Positions 37,801 through 46,227 of a DNA stretch of 64,000 bases are shown here, in pieces; the stretch's first letter is position 1; each line of letters opens with the position of its first letter. The position numbers and the translations under genes are program-made. The notes below the pieces were generated by a model, which was not told the origin of the DNA, made no database searches, and saw nothing but the letters and a program-made list of their open reading frames with translations. The stretch covers positions 21,640,501 to 21,704,500 of the forward strand of contig NC_059504.1 of assembly GCF_914767665.1 (NCBI RefSeq). The letters are read 5' to 3'. The stretch is from Harmonia axyridis (lineage: Eukaryota > Arthropoda > Insecta > Coleoptera > Coccinellidae).

Positions 37801-40800
37801 TGGTAAAAACGGAAGAGAAGGTCGCATAGGTCTGCAAGGAGAAAAGGGAGATAAAGGTCTGCAAGGTTTGATCGGACAACAAGGTCTTCCTGGTCTACCA
37901 GGCCCAATAGGTCCATCTGGACCTAAGGGTGATAGAGGTATGACAGGTCCTCCAGGCCAGCAGGGCCCATTAGGACCCCCAGGAAGAGATGGCTTGAACG
38001 GATTGCCTGGAAGGATGGGAGCCAAAGGAGATCGTGGTCCACCTGGTTTGATAGGAGCTCCTGGTCAAAAAGGAGATCGTGGAGAAACTGGGTTGATTGG
38101 TCTGACAGGAGCTATCGGCGAGAAAGGTGACCGCGGTTATGAAGGAAGAGCCGGTCTCGAAGGTCCTATGGGACCTCCGGGAGAAAAGGGAGACACAGGA
38201 TTCCCCGGCCAAGCAGGTCTAGCCGGAATACCTGGTTCTAAAGGACAAAAGGGTGAAGCTGCTCTACCCGGAGCTCCCGGGCCTAAAGGAGAACGAGGTC
38301 TTCCTGGAATCCCAGGAAAACCAGGTGAACGTGGAGACACAGGTTTCGACGGAGTTGTTGGACTTGCAGGAGAGAGAGGAGAGAAAGGAGAACGTGGTTT
38401 CGAGGGAAGGATAGGTCTTCAAGGTATACAAGGTGAAAAGGGAGATAGAGGATTCGACGGTATAGCTGGCTTAGCCGGTGCTCAAGGATTCCCTGGACTG
38501 AAGGGAGAAGCTGGTGCACCATGTGAAGTCACCCCTGATTACCTTACTGGAACTTTATTGGTCAGACATAGCCAGAGCGTGGAGGTACCTACTTGTGAAG
38601 CAGGACATGTGAAATTGTGGGACGGTTATTCCCTTCTTTATATTGAGGGTAACGAGAAGGCCCACAGTCAGGATTTGGGTATTGCCGGATCCTGCATAAG
38701 GAAGTTTTCGACTATGCCATTCTTGTTCTGCGATATGAATAACGTGTGCAATTATGCCAGTAGAAACGATAAGTCATATTGGTTATCGACTAGTGCTCCA
38801 ATTCCGATGATGCCGGTCGAAGAAGAGGGTATCAGAGAGTACATTTCAAGATGTGTCGTTTGCGAAGCACCAGCGAACGTTATTGCAGTCCACAGTCAGT
38901 CACTATCCTTGCCGGAATGCCCCTATGGATGGAGTTCCCTCTGGATCGGATACAGTTTCGTATTGGTGAGTAGATATGCGTAGTTCTATTCAGTTGTAAT
39001 TAGACGGAAAAAATCTATCTTGAATAGAAAATTCAAATTTTCTAGTCAATTTCTTTCACAGAATTATACATAGAACTGAATTCTTTAAAATTTTGTTGGA
39101 CAAATCAACTGAAAACAGTTTCAGCATAAAAATCACAACAAACTGTCAATCATTATTTCATCACACTGTCAGAAATTTTCGAACCAGGAATGGTCTCGAC
39201 TCATTGAGGACCACTTCACGATCAAATTCAAGTATGTCCGAACGTCCAGCTGATCGTAAACATGATAAATTTCGAGAGAAAAGATCTAGAGACTTCGAAT
39301 CTCCAGAGTAGATTCGGTTTCTTATTATTTCAAATATGCTGATTTGATCAGAATAGAAATTTGCATTCAGATTCAAAATGACAGTTTCAAGCTCTGTGCA
39401 TAATTTCATTTTGATAAATATAATCATAAGAAATTCTAGAAGAATATCGAAAAAAATTGCAGTAACCACAAGACCGACGAAGTTGAGATTTAGAGTGTTG
39501 GTGTGAAAAGAAGAATTTGGACCTCCGTGCAAAATTAAATTCTGGTTACGTCTTCAGAACCATATAATATTCAAGAAACTAGTACCCATCCGATCAGGCT
39601 GAAATTGTGTGCACGTTCTGTCAGGCAACCCATAATACATCCTTAAAAATGTCAAATTATACTATGATCCTACGTATTTGCAGAATCGAAAAAGAACAAA
39701 ATTTTTTCGAGAAAAGCTTTTTCTACCGAATTATTGAAAAAAATGTGAGTCCTCATCGCCACCAATTTTTCTCATAAGAATCCCATTTACTCATGAACAG
39801 TTGAGTCTTTACCGAAGGTATGGCATATTGCCGAAATTGTCGTCAAAAAAAGCTATCTAATGATGCAATAATATACTGGGTGTGCTATTTGAAATAAGAA
39901 AGTAGTAGTCTGTAGAGATCTGAAAATATTTTAGGGAGAAAGATCATTGTCCCATACCTCAATATGCAAATTTTCAGATCAAACTTATAATTAGTTTTCC
40001 ATAAACATCTAATAAGCCTTCCCGGTAAATCATCCTCCTGTGTAATATCAATAGATCCTTTTTCATATACAGGGTGTTCTGATTTGTTTCCGACAAACTG
40101 AAATGGGTGATAGATCACATCATTTTAAGCAAAAAAGTTCCTATGAACATGGGTCCGGAAATGCTTCGTTTCCGAGATACAGGGTGTTAAAGTTGAAAAA
40201 ATAATTCGCGTTTTCTTAAATATGTTTTGACTGATTCGAAATCCTTTCATGAAATTGTTCCTATTCAAATATTAAATTTAAATTCATTTTGAAAATTTCT
40301 AAGGCGAAATGCATGCGGATTTTCTATTGCCCACTAATAAGTAGAAGTGGTATGCTATGTAATTGTTGTTTTTAAGTGTTCTGAATATTCTGTTTCCTGA
40401 AATATTGCTTTGTTGGGATGCTTTACGAATACTGAGTTTTTATTTTCTTCGAAGGTCTGTAAAATCCTATTTCTCTGTAGATGATTTCTTCTTTGTATGC
40501 TTCGTTCGGGCCTTTGGTAACCAATACCATTTTCCTGTATTTGTTGATAAACTATTAACTTAGTTAACTATAATTATAATTAATGACATCTGAACCTAAC
40601 ACACTTTAAATCTGTCATTGTGTATAGCCATTTTAAGTCTATTGCCGCAACAATTGTTGAATGTAAAACAATCAATCATTCGAAGATGTCATTTGTGCAT
40701 TCAACAGAACGGTGGACATTTCGAACACCTCCTTTAAAAATTATTATGTTATTTTGTTTTGTTCTAAATTGTTACTTCTAAAAAATATTTAATTTAAAAT

Positions 40801-41807
40801 TATTACAAATTTGTTTCTACATGTTTTAGAGATTACAAAAATTGGGATTTGGCTTTAAATGCGTTTTTCTCTGAAACGGTTGCCCCTAGCAACTTGAATG
40901 AGTTATACCTTTTTTAACTAGAAAAGTCAGGGAAATCGATTTTTTTAGTCCAGAATGACGTACAGGGTAGCACAGAAAAGTTGCTACGGTTTAAAAGGGA
41001 CGAAATGATTGCCAGTGGCGCCCTCCAGAAAATACAACCAAATCGACCACAAATTTGAGTTTCTCACCTCAAAAAACCCTATGTACCAACTTTCATGCAA
41101 TTATTTGGAATCAGTCGAAAGATATTTAAGAAAACGCGAATTATTTCTTCAACTTTAACACCCTGTATTTCGGAAACAGAGCATTTCCGGGCCCATGTTC
41201 ATAGAAACTTTTTTGCTTAAAATGATGTGATCTATCACCCGTTTCAGTTTGTCGGGAACAAATCAGAACACCCCGTATGTATAAAACTAACAATTTCAAG
41301 CTCCGTGCAAAATTTCGTATTGAAACTGGATACTGTCGTCAGAACCATAGAAAAGTCAAACAGAATATCGAAAACAAACTTTATATTTCAATGACAACAG
41401 TAAAAGATCCGACCAAGTTGAATGTGTATATCCTTTTTTTGTGGAGTATCATTTTGACAAGTTTTCGCATTTTCGATCAGAAACAATTAGACCATATACT
41501 TAAGTGCATAATTTCTTGAAAATATTAAAATATTATTTCCCACTTTCAGCATACAGGAGCAGGTGCGGAAGGAGGAGGACAGTCACTAGCAAGTCCAGGT
41601 TCTTGTCTTGAAGATTTCAGAGCGACTCCGTTCATAGAATGTAATGGAGCTGGTGGAACCTGCCACTATTTCGCGAACACTCTCAGTTTCTGGTTGGCCA
41701 CCATCGAGAGCAATCAGCAATTCCAGAAACCAGTCAAGCAAACTCTCAAGGCCGGAAACGTCAGAGACAGGGTTGGAAGATGCCAAGTCTGCATCAGAAA
41801 CACATAG
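13803..41807 (+). CDS. vkg: Collagen type IV alpha-2-like chain (viking type), 14 coding exons
   Basis: Secreted basement-membrane collagen; three chains fold into a triple helix that joins others into a network through its N-terminal 7S region and C-terminal NC1 domain. Coding exons are 13803-13822, 21410-21455, 29574-29755, 31350-32292, 32423-32665, 32747-32968, 33025-33330, 33420-33887, 34363-34746, 34821-35859, 36471-37016, 37279-37668, 37725-38965 and 41550-41807. All junctions are GT-AG and phases close exactly, giving about 2095 residues ending in TAG. Order: signal peptide (about 1-22), Tyr/Gly/Ser/Gln-rich non-collagenous domain (about 23-397), interrupted Gly-X-Y region, NC1 with 12 cysteines. 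Alpha-2-type NC1 signatures include KLWDGYSLLY, SRNDKSYWLST, PMMPV and SCLEDFRATPFIEC. The long Gly/Tyr-rich N-terminus is unusual. The start was chosen because exon 1 completes a textbook signal peptide across the exon 1/2 junction. Confidence 0.93.
13823..17410. other. vkg: vkg intron 1, 5' part; no other feature
   Basis: AT-rich apart from a GC-richer tail to about 13960. Short frames are random; an (AAT)n run lies near 16905-16920. Early-intron enhancers are possible, but none is recognisable. Confidence 0.4.
17411..18290. mobile_element. Decayed foldback element in vkg intron 1
   Basis: Inverted arms about 17553-17640 and 18040-17950 share AACCCCT, GTATTCTACG, AAAAATACAAAAG and CGAACAA blocks. 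ACCGGGTGA and ACCCTGTA motifs lie outside on the two sides. Arms are diverged, so this is an older insertion. Confidence 0.5.
18291..19325. other. vkg: vkg intron 1 spacer; no feature
   Basis: AT-rich, with no repeat pair or coding signal I can support. Confidence 0.4.
19326..20240. mobile_element. Foldback element with transposase remnant in vkg intron 1
   Basis: Starts TA|CAGGGTG at 19326. Inverted arms about 19379-19485 and 20180-20048 share ATTTGCT, GATAACC, CGAGATAT, TTCTTATG and ACCTCA blocks. Between them about 19525-19675 reads RPDLTPLE and, in another frame, KVTTEEIRKRARACIRSGG then HFEHNL and a stop, matching the C-terminal part of mariner-like transposases with a piece missing. 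The right boundary is uncertain. Confidence 0.55.
20241..21409. other. vkg: vkg intron 1, 3' part, with a fragment of a dispersed repeat
   Basis: About 20284-20520 shares blocks (CTGCATGAAAAA, CGTATTCCGA, TAGTACGCCA-like, TTTCAACCT) with 46975-47165. The rest is AT-rich and ends in the polypyrimidine tract before exon 2. Confidence 0.45.
21410..21455 (+). CDS. vkg: vkg coding exon 2: hydrophobic core of signal peptide
   Basis: A 46-bp exon after a polypyrimidine tract and cag, ending at gtgagt. It completes the Arg codon and encodes FVVTILGIWFTVCDA, a hydrophobic core with a likely signal-peptidase site after Ala at the exon end. It is isolated by introns of about 7.6 kb and 8.1 kb, so an ORF-based gene finder would miss it. 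Confidence 0.87.
21456..23412. other. vkg: vkg intron 2, 5' part; no feature
   Basis: AT-rich, no coding signal or repeat pair recognised. Confidence 0.4.
23413..24370. mobile_element. 958-bp TA-flanked palindromic element
   Basis: TA|CCGGGTGTCCCAA at the left is mirrored by TTGGGACATGCAG|TA at the right. Arms of about 400 bp (23413-23830 and 24370-23935) are near-identical, for example TGTATACAGGCAATATCTAGC against its complement, leaving about 100 bp in the centre. No transposase. Open frames inside are arm artefacts. Confidence 0.8.
24371..25939. other. vkg: vkg intron 2 spacer with a hairpin repeat
   Basis: At 24820-24950 a hairpin centres on CAAAAACGAGCC acgaa GTGGCGAGTTTTTG, with a weaker outer pair AGAAGGC and GCCTTCT. 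The rest is AT-rich with no gene. Confidence 0.45.
25940..26217. mobile_element. Hairpin MITE of about 280 bp
   Basis: Arms about 25942-26060 and 26217-26105 are inverted copies; GGATATTCAACCAAAAAAA and AATTTACAATCCCA recur as complements. Too short to code. Located in vkg intron 2. Confidence 0.7.
26218..27404. other. vkg: vkg intron 2 spacer; no gene
   Basis: AT-rich except for a GC-richer island at 26800-27110 with overlapping frames on both strands and C-runs; probably an unrecognised repeat. Confidence 0.35.
27405..27480 (-). mobile_element. 3' end of a truncated non-LTR retroposon
   Basis: Read on the - strand: GAAGGACCTCAGGTCGATGG, then GAACAATAAAGAACTG, then a TAC-type microsatellite tail. 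This layout, a short unique 3' end followed by a simple repeat, is typical of 5'-truncated CR1/jockey-like LINEs. Confidence 0.4.
27985..29113 (+). pseudogene. Tc1-family transposase (DD34E), inactivated
   Basis: Begins MPRRKITNAE with an N-terminal helix-turn-helix (LTQVVVVIAERLQVSQSVIS), an in-frame TGA near 28108, then SIETIRRRLREVNLGSRRP and a frameshift near 28410. The catalytic triad is visible: FTDES, FLDDNARPH and SPDLNGIEHAWD with 34 residues between the last Asp and Glu. The frame is interrupted at 28836 by a retroposon and resumes at LQRRLDNQQ to the stop at 29113. At least three lesions, so inactive. Confidence 0.85.
28836..28921 (+). mobile_element. 86-bp 5'-truncated retroposon nested in the Tc1 transposase
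   Basis: Flanked by GATATG at 28830-28835 and 28922-28927, a 6-bp target-site duplication. It ends AATAAACTTATTGATTGATTG, a tetranucleotide tail of the kind LINE-mobilised elements carry. Removing it joins the transposase codons in frame, which proves it is a later insertion. Confidence 0.75.
29574..29755 (+). CDS. vkg: vkg coding exon 3: Tyr-rich start of the mature N-terminal domain
   Basis: Phase-0 start after tttacag; ends AG|gtgagt, leaving two bases that complete an Arg codon in exon 4. It encodes about 60 residues beginning QYQVYSRATNRTG, with many Tyr, Asn, Asp, Glu and Gln, no Cys and no Gly-X-Y. There is one N-glycosylation sequon (Asn-Arg-Thr). Confidence 0.85.
29944..30130 (+). 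mobile_element. Terminal fragment of a pogo/Tigger-like transposon in vkg intron 3
   Basis: TA|CAGTTGACTCTCGTTAACTCG followed by repeated AACTCGAA / AATTCGAA words. The CAGT...TCTCGTTA...TCGAA style is characteristic of pogo/Tigger ends. No matching right end found, so truncated. Confidence 0.5.
30865..30996. repeat. Hairpin repeat in vkg intron 3
   Basis: Arms carrying TATTATTCAAC, TAATG and GGTCATAACTCAC are inverted at the right as GTGAGTTATGACC, ATTA and GTTGAATA. The loop holds GCACGAGCCGCAGGCGAGTGC, itself a hairpin. Similar in design to the hairpin at 24820-24950. Confidence 0.6.
31350..32292 (+). CDS. vkg: vkg coding exon 4: silk-like Gly/Ser/Tyr/Gln low-complexity domain
   Basis: About 315 residues dominated by Gly, Ser, Tyr, Gln and Asn, with 35 tyrosines in about 310 residues. 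An RGD is encoded at 31372-31380. At 31867-32010 six 24-bp units encode variants of GGYGSGQS (one GGYGSGQA, one GGYGAGQS, one GGYESGQS); degenerate units flank them on both sides. The exon ends with the only two cysteines of the N-terminal domain, CIPKC, then FAQKGDR running straight into the Gly-X-Y repeat. Acceptor tttacag, donor gtaagt, phase 0. The composition resembles the SYGQ-rich domains of FUS/EWS proteins and spider-silk glycine repeats; that is similarity of composition only, not homology. Confidence 0.92.
32423..32665 (+). CDS. vkg: vkg coding exon 5: start of Gly-X-Y region, 7S part
   Basis: 81 codons, phase 0, between ttttttag and gtaagt. It opens with GFQGMAGAPGQKG and continues as regular Gly-X-Y. 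It ends GIPGMDGCNGTD; the CNGT cysteine plus glycosylation sequon also occurs in the 7S region of vertebrate alpha-1 and alpha-2(IV), which supports orthology and cross-linking at this end. Confidence 0.93.
32747..32968 (+). CDS. vkg: vkg coding exon 6: Gly-X-Y with a cysteine-containing interruption
   Basis: 74 codons, phase 0, tgccag to gtagga. Gly-X-Y repeat broken once by EAARCEINLKG, an imperfection carrying a single Cys close to the 7S region. Such short breaks give collagen IV its flexibility. Confidence 0.92.
33025..33330 (+). CDS. vkg: vkg coding exon 7: Gly-X-Y with a Trp-containing interruption
   Basis: 102 codons, phase 0, ttgacag to gtaagt. Triplet repeat interrupted at SGIAKWSKNGTATVG, which holds a tryptophan and an Asn-Gly-Thr sequon, so a glycosylated kink is plausible. 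Confidence 0.92.
33420..33887 (+). CDS. vkg: vkg coding exon 8: Gly-X-Y region
   Basis: 156 codons, phase 0, ttgttag to gtgagt. Almost uninterrupted Gly-X-Y apart from a GGGNG patch and a SGQSII ending. Many KGD/KGE/PGP triplets, typical of stable helix. Confidence 0.93.
33888..34362. other. vkg: vkg intron 8; no feature
   Basis: 475-bp AT-rich intron with normal donor and acceptor. Confidence 0.6.
34363..34746 (+). CDS. vkg: vkg coding exon 9: Gly-X-Y with a Cys-X-X-Cys break
   Basis: 128 codons, phase 0, gttttag to gtgagt. Interruptions at DSLFGKPG and GGRCIDCMPG. The paired cysteines resemble Cys-containing imperfections of mammalian collagen IV chains and may form a local disulfide. Confidence 0.93.
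34821..35859 (+). CDS. vkg: vkg coding exon 10: large Gly-X-Y exon
   Basis: 1039 bp, starting in phase 0 and ending after the first G of a Gly codon (phase 1). Interruptions include IPAIVPENLVTPPKG and GNCPANITALMKG (single Cys and an Asn-Ile-Thr sequon). An RGD occurs in GERGDKGDKG. From here on introns split the Gly codon, unlike the upstream phase-0 exons. Confidence 0.93.
35860..36470. other. vkg: vkg intron 10; no feature
   Basis: 611-bp AT-rich intron and the first of the phase-1 introns that split a Gly codon. Donor gtgaga, acceptor tattatag. Confidence 0.6.
36471..37016 (+). CDS. vkg: vkg coding exon 11: Gly-X-Y region
   Basis: 546 bp, phase 1 to phase 1. The first two bases complete the split Gly codon; donor gttagt. 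Short breaks at GPVSQKG and GKSIPGRQG. Confidence 0.92.
37279..37668 (+). CDS. vkg: vkg coding exon 12: Gly-X-Y region
   Basis: 390 bp, phase 1 to phase 1, tttaag to gtaaga. Contains KGDICLPGQAG with a lone Cys and GPLVSIKG as interruptions. Confidence 0.92.
37725..38965 (+). CDS. vkg: vkg coding exon 13: end of triple helix and first part of NC1
   Basis: 1241 bp. About 265 residues of Gly-X-Y, including an RGD in GERGDTGFDG, end at GAPCEVTPDY. The NC1 (C4) domain then begins near 38550 with LLVRHSQS. Subdomain 1 has its six cysteines, and subdomain 2 starts at CPYGWSSLWIGYSF. PMMPV holds the Met region used for the sulfilimine bond in animals. Donor gtgagt, phase 0. Confidence 0.95.
38966..40069. 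other. vkg: vkg intron 13, 5' part; decayed repeats
   Basis: A 72-codon frame at 39093-39311 has no splice or domain support. 39390-39600 and 41285-41420 share TTTCAAG-CTC(T/C)GTGCA and AGAATATCGAAAA blocks, so diverged repeat copies flank the element at 40070. A TACTGGGTGTGC end lies near 39870. Confidence 0.4.
40070..41275. mobile_element. 1206-bp TA-flanked element with 186-bp terminal inverted repeats, in the last vkg intron
   Basis: TA|CAGGGTGTTCTGATTTG at the left, CAAATCAGAACACCCCG|TA at the right. Arms 40070-40255 and 41275-41090 are near-identical and include an internal GATACAGGGTGTTAAAGTTG. The middle codes for nothing recognisable. Part of the arm resembles the element at 49393-50136. 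Confidence 0.8.
41550..41807 (+). CDS. vkg: vkg coding exon 14: C-terminal NC1 subdomain 2 and stop
   Basis: 258 bp after ctttcag, starting HTGAGAEGGGQS and ending CQVCIRNT then TAG. It carries five of the six cysteines of the second C4 subdomain, and the TLKAG motif whose Lys is the sulfilimine partner in other animals. It is separated from exon 13 by a 2.6-kb intron. Confidence 0.95.
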   Translation, partial: HTGAGAEGGGQSLASPGSCLEDFRATPFIECNGAGGTCHYFANTLSFWLATIESNQQFQKPVKQTLKAGNVRDRVGRCQVCIRNT

Positions 41808-42348
41808 AGATCAATATTTACCGATAGAATCTAAATCACAAATAACGCAACAGTTCAAATTGCGGTGTGTTCAACCTCATAGTGTTCCTTCAGGGAAAGT
41901 ACTATCAGTCATCTGCGAAGGTGACCCTGTACAGACCCGAAACGTGGTCATATATTTTACGATAAGCTTTTTAACTCTTAAAACTGCCGTGCCATGATGT
42001 AACAATAAAAAGCATGTAAAGAATTTTGTATAGTATTTAGTAGAATAAGTTGTATGTATGTAATAATGAATTTTTTCATCCTTCAGTGCAATCGTAAATG
42101 TTCTCGATTTTAATCTATCCTTTAGTTAATTTTCCAGAGAAATATTTTTGTAATTACCCTTGATGGTGCTATTGCTGTTGGTTTACGTATACGTTTCAGG
42201 TTTGCATTTGGAATTTCTGTTCAACCTAATGACATTCCTTTCCATTCTTTAGTTACTTCTAGTCAACATGTGTCTTTTAGAAAATTGTTAGTTTCTGCTT
42301 GAATTTACATATTCATATTCAATTTCTTATCGAGCACTGCCATTGTAA

Positions 42349-42354
42349 AATAAA
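42349..42354 (+). terminator. Likely vkg polyadenylation signal
   Basis: AATAAA about 540 bp after the stop codon, followed within 30 bp by a GT/T-rich stretch (gtgtcgttttttt), the usual cleavage context. An earlier AATAAA at 42004-42009 could give a shorter 3' UTR of about 200 bp. Confidence 0.55.
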
Positions 42355-42370
42355 TACTTACTACTTTCAA

Positions 42371-43199
42371 TAATGTGTCGTTTTTTTATTCTTTCACGAC
42401 CTTTTGCTGTGTGACCTGTAGGATCCCCTTTATCATTTTAATTAGGATTTTTCATATAGTTTGTTTTTATTCCAAACCATTTCAACAGGTTTATGGCTAG
42501 ACACCAAATGAGGACATGCACTGTCGAGTAGTGCCAATAGATCAGTTTATTCAAAATTCTATTATGTGGCAGACCAAAACTGTTATTTTTTCTACACAGA
42601 TACAAACGAATGTTAAATTTGGCTCAAAACAAAATGATTTTTCCTTTGCCACCTGGTATGAATAACGTTTTCTTGCCGATTAAAAGAAAAAGTACAAAAT
42701 TGTTTAAGCTAAACGCATAATGGTCGACATACTTCAACTACGGCTCTTTTAGAAGATTGTTTTGTTTTTTTGTTGATGGGTTGTCTATTGTGGTCAGTAC
42801 TTCCGCTACATTTTCTCGAAATAAAAGTATATCAAGAATCTCCGCTCAAAAATTGCTGGCTGGATCCTCTACGTTTCTCGTTTCTTCTTAATTTCACTTG
42901 ATGAGGAGTATGAGTATTTTTTGCCTATTAGTGAAAACTACTTCCCACATAACACGATGTCCCTAAATGGAAACGCTCAGAAATTATATGATAACTCAAT
43001 TCCCTTTCTTTTTCAGACAGTTTTCAGTTTATCTCTAATAAAGGAATACATCATTTCATATTGTAAAACCTTTGAAAAAAAGTGTTAATAAAAAAAGAAG
43101 ACCATCTAAAAATCAAAAATTATACGTGATACTCTAAAACTGAATATAGTTCAATTTCTAATAATAACTAGAATATATGTCTCTTATAGCACCCAAAGT
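42371..43199. other. No gene recognised downstream of vkg
   Basis: AT-rich intergenic DNA after the presumed poly(A) site. Confidence 0.4.
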
Positions 43200-44330
43200 T
43201 TGATTCTATTCTTATATAAGCTTGAAGATTATTGAAATATTTTATGCTACAGTACTCAGCATTTTTCTCAGTCAAGTCAATCTTTGTTTGGGATACTCCA
43301 GCTGAGTTGCTCTTGTGTTATAAGCTCCAGTGGAAAGTGAAATTGGACCTATTTTTGAAAAGAAAAAGCAGGCATTTCTGTATATGTACGGCAGCAGCTT
43401 TTAGAATACCATTTAGTCTGAATTTGTTCCTGCATTGCTCCTTCACTCCCAGTCTTAGAATTCTTCTTGAAGCTCTTTTCTGTACTCTAGTTACATCTTT
43501 TAACCTATATGAACTCCCGTAGAAGATTGCACCATACCTAATTCTCGATTCAAAGACAGCTGCTCCGGTATCTAGGTAATTACTGAGAACATTAAGAGAA
43601 AAGCATATATTAGTGAGTTTCTTGCATAGCTCTATGATATGGTCATCCCAGTTTAATGATTCATTAACAATCTTTCCTAATAGTTCAATTGAAGAGGAGT
43701 AGGAGTAGGAGATATTTTTGATTCCAGTCTAAGTTCATGTGGGGTATCAAAACCGGCATAACTTGTTTTAAAGAGGGTAACCATAGTTTTTTCAGCCTTT
43801 AAAGGCCATTGTTAGCAAACCAACTGAACGCTTCCACCATAACCTCATTGGCCAACTCTACGATCTCGGGATATCTCATTAACGCTCTCATAAGGAACTG
43901 AGTGTCATTGGCATTATTAATCATAAAGATGTTATATTTCATGATACTGTTTTCAAGATTTATCATGAAGATAATTAAAAGCACAGGACCCATATAATGC
44001 TACCCTGCGGTATTCCAGAATTAATTTCAGCTGGATCTGATTTAATTTCTCGAGTCTGGTCTGTAGGGAAGGTTTAAACAGTTCCAGTGCTTTCTATACC
44101 ATATTTGAAGATTTTGATCAGTAACAAATCGTGATCGAGGCTATCGAATGCCTTACTCAACTCAACAAAAATTCCAATAATCTTCTCAGAGGATTCGAGT
44201 GCATCAACAATAACTTTGATGAAATCATAGACTGTAGTCTTTGTAGAACGACCCTTCATGTAACCATGTTGAGAAGCAGTAAATAAATTATCATATATTT
44301 GTGAAAGAAATCGATCAACTGTATCTTTTT
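43200..44330 (-). pseudogene. Non-LTR retrotransposon (LINE) remnant, RT to C-terminal domain
   Basis: Read on the - strand: MKGRSTKTTVYDFI and FVELSKAFDSLDHDLLLIK (RT block with catalytic Asp) at 44259-44074; a degenerate MGPVLLIIFMINL and NANDTQ block near 43990-43900; then WFANNGL; and further down DDHI, RYGAIFYGSS, KRALRRILRLGV and RNKFRLN-like text typical of the region after RT in jockey/CR1-type LINEs. Frameshifts and a lost GxPQGS/ADD motif show it is inactive. The + strand frame at 43232-43522 is its antisense shadow. Confidence 0.7.
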
Positions 44331-44395
44331 AACTTTTTTGATGGAACAAAATCAGTATAAATTTATGGGAGATAATTACCAAATAACGGGTGTTT

Positions 44396-45319
44396 TTTTT
44401 CGAGGTATATAACTTTAAGTTGGCATTACTGTTCAATTGACAGCAACAGCTGTCAATTGATTTATTCTCAATTTGGTTTGGCAATTCATCATGAATAGAC
44501 TCACGCCTGAACAATGCTTGCAAATAGTGCAATTTCATTTCGAAAATAATGGTTCTGTGCGGAATACGTATCGCGCACTACGTCCATTTTATTTTGTTTA
44601 GCGATGAAGCGCACTTCTGGTAGAATGATTACGTCAACAAACAAAACTGCCGCATTTGGAGTGAAGCTAATCCTCAAGTGTATGTCGAAGCACCGTTACA
44701 TCCAGAAAAACTGACTGTTTGGTGCGCTTTATGGGCCGGTGTAATCATTGGTCCGTACTTCTTCAAAAAAGATGATGGCCAGAACGTTACAGTCAATGGT
44801 GATCGGTATAGAGCCATGATTACTAACTTGTTCATTCCTGAATTGAACAACCATGATGTCCAGGAGCTGTGGTTCCAACAAGACGGCGCAACATGTCACA
44901 CAGCTCGTGCCACAATCGATTTATTGAAAGACACGTTTGGCGACCCGCCTAATTTCACGTTTTGGACCTGTGAATTGGCCTCCAAGATCTTGTGATTTAA
45001 CACCGCTAGACTACTTTCTGTGGGGCTATGTAAAGTCATTGGTCTATGCGGATAAGCAACAAACCCTTGACCATTTGGAAGACAACATTCGCCGTGTTAT
45101 TGCCGATATACGGCCACAAATGTTGGAAAAAGTATTCGAAAATTGGACGTCCAGATTGGACTACATCCGAGCTAGCCGTGGCGGTCATATGCCAAAAATC
45201 ATATTCAAAATGTAATGCCACAAGATTATCTTGCGAATAAATAAAATTCATGTCAATCGATTAATCCATCGTTGTTTTATTGCAATTTAAAGTTCTATAG
45301 CTTACAAAAAAACACCCTT
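44396..45319 (+). mobile_element. Mariner-type transposon relic with terminal inverted repeats
   Basis: Ends GGGTGTTTTTTT...AACTTTAA and the inverse TTTAAAGTT...AAAAAAACACCC, each flanked by TA (44394-44395, 45320-45321). Transposase pieces on the + strand: MNRLTPEQCLQIVQFHFENN near 44490, a jump from RALRP to FSDEAHFW (internal deletion), a TAG after HFW, RIWSEANPQV, PEKLTVWCALWAG, WFQQDGATCHTARATI, then a frameshift into NWPPRSCDLTPLDYFLWGYV, with the frame ending SRGGHMPKIIFKM. Three Asp blocks are present, the last Asp replacing Glu as in mariner elements. Deletion, stop and frameshift make it inactive. Confidence 0.85.
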
Positions 45320-45321
45320 TA

Positions 45322-46227
45322 TAAGGGGCCTGCAGCGATTCTAGTACCTATACCTGAGGTTTCGAAAAATCATCGCTTGGAGAATCGGTCCTGGTTGAAG
45401 AAACCCTCCGGATTTCGGAATAGATTCGTAATTATTTACTTGAATATTGAATATTATTATATTATTGAATATTATTTTGTCAATTTTGGCCATAGATAGT
45501 CACGTGGTGGTGATCCTTCTTCAAGTAATCCCACATGGCAACTGAAGATCAACTCCGTAAAAGAGGATTTTTAGCAGTTATGTATTGATGGATTTCTAGT
45601 TGAAATGTATAGTGTGGCTTGTTATGTTAAAAAATCAGTTTACGGAATATTTTTTATTACTTTCAAATTTTGTAATATTTTTCGCCATTAATACCTATGT
45701 ACAAACTCCCTAATTCTCTTTGTCCTATAAATTTCGAAATGAGTTCTTTCTTATCCTTCAATTTATTGTGATGATTTCCAATTAAAAATCATAGTTATGT
45801 TCAGATTCTTGTTTAGCGTAGATCAAGATTCAAGACTGGATAAATTTCTCCCCACGCGTTGGCCTCTTTCACCATTCAAACTTTACAATGTATTATGAGT
45901 TGCATACGTTCTAAGGGTAAATAATATCTATTATATTCATAGCTGAGGTCTCAAGAAATTTACCGATTTCCTTTTATGATCAATAATTATTATCGTTCAT
46001 TGCAAAATGTTCAACATTTTACTCAAACGAATAAACTACATTATTTACACAGTTCTTCAAATTTAGAATTCAGGATACCTATTTTTTTTTAAATCACAAT
46101 ACTATAGTCTCTTTTTAACTTATTTCATATATTTATTGCTCTCGAAAACATTTTATCGAACTCTCGTAAAGTCGGATTCAACTATTTCATGGTTTTATTA
46201 TTGAAAAAAGATCCCCTATCCAATATA
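45322..46227. other. No gene recognised
   Basis: AT-rich spacer. Confidence 0.4.

Noticed and set aside
38966..38983. Read-through of exon 13 to a nearby stop as an alternative collagen C-terminus
   Set aside because: It would truncate NC1 subdomain 2; the gtgagt donor and perfect continuation in exon 14 show this is intron.
43232..43522. 96-codon + frame
   Set aside because: Antisense of the LINE C-terminal region on the - strand.
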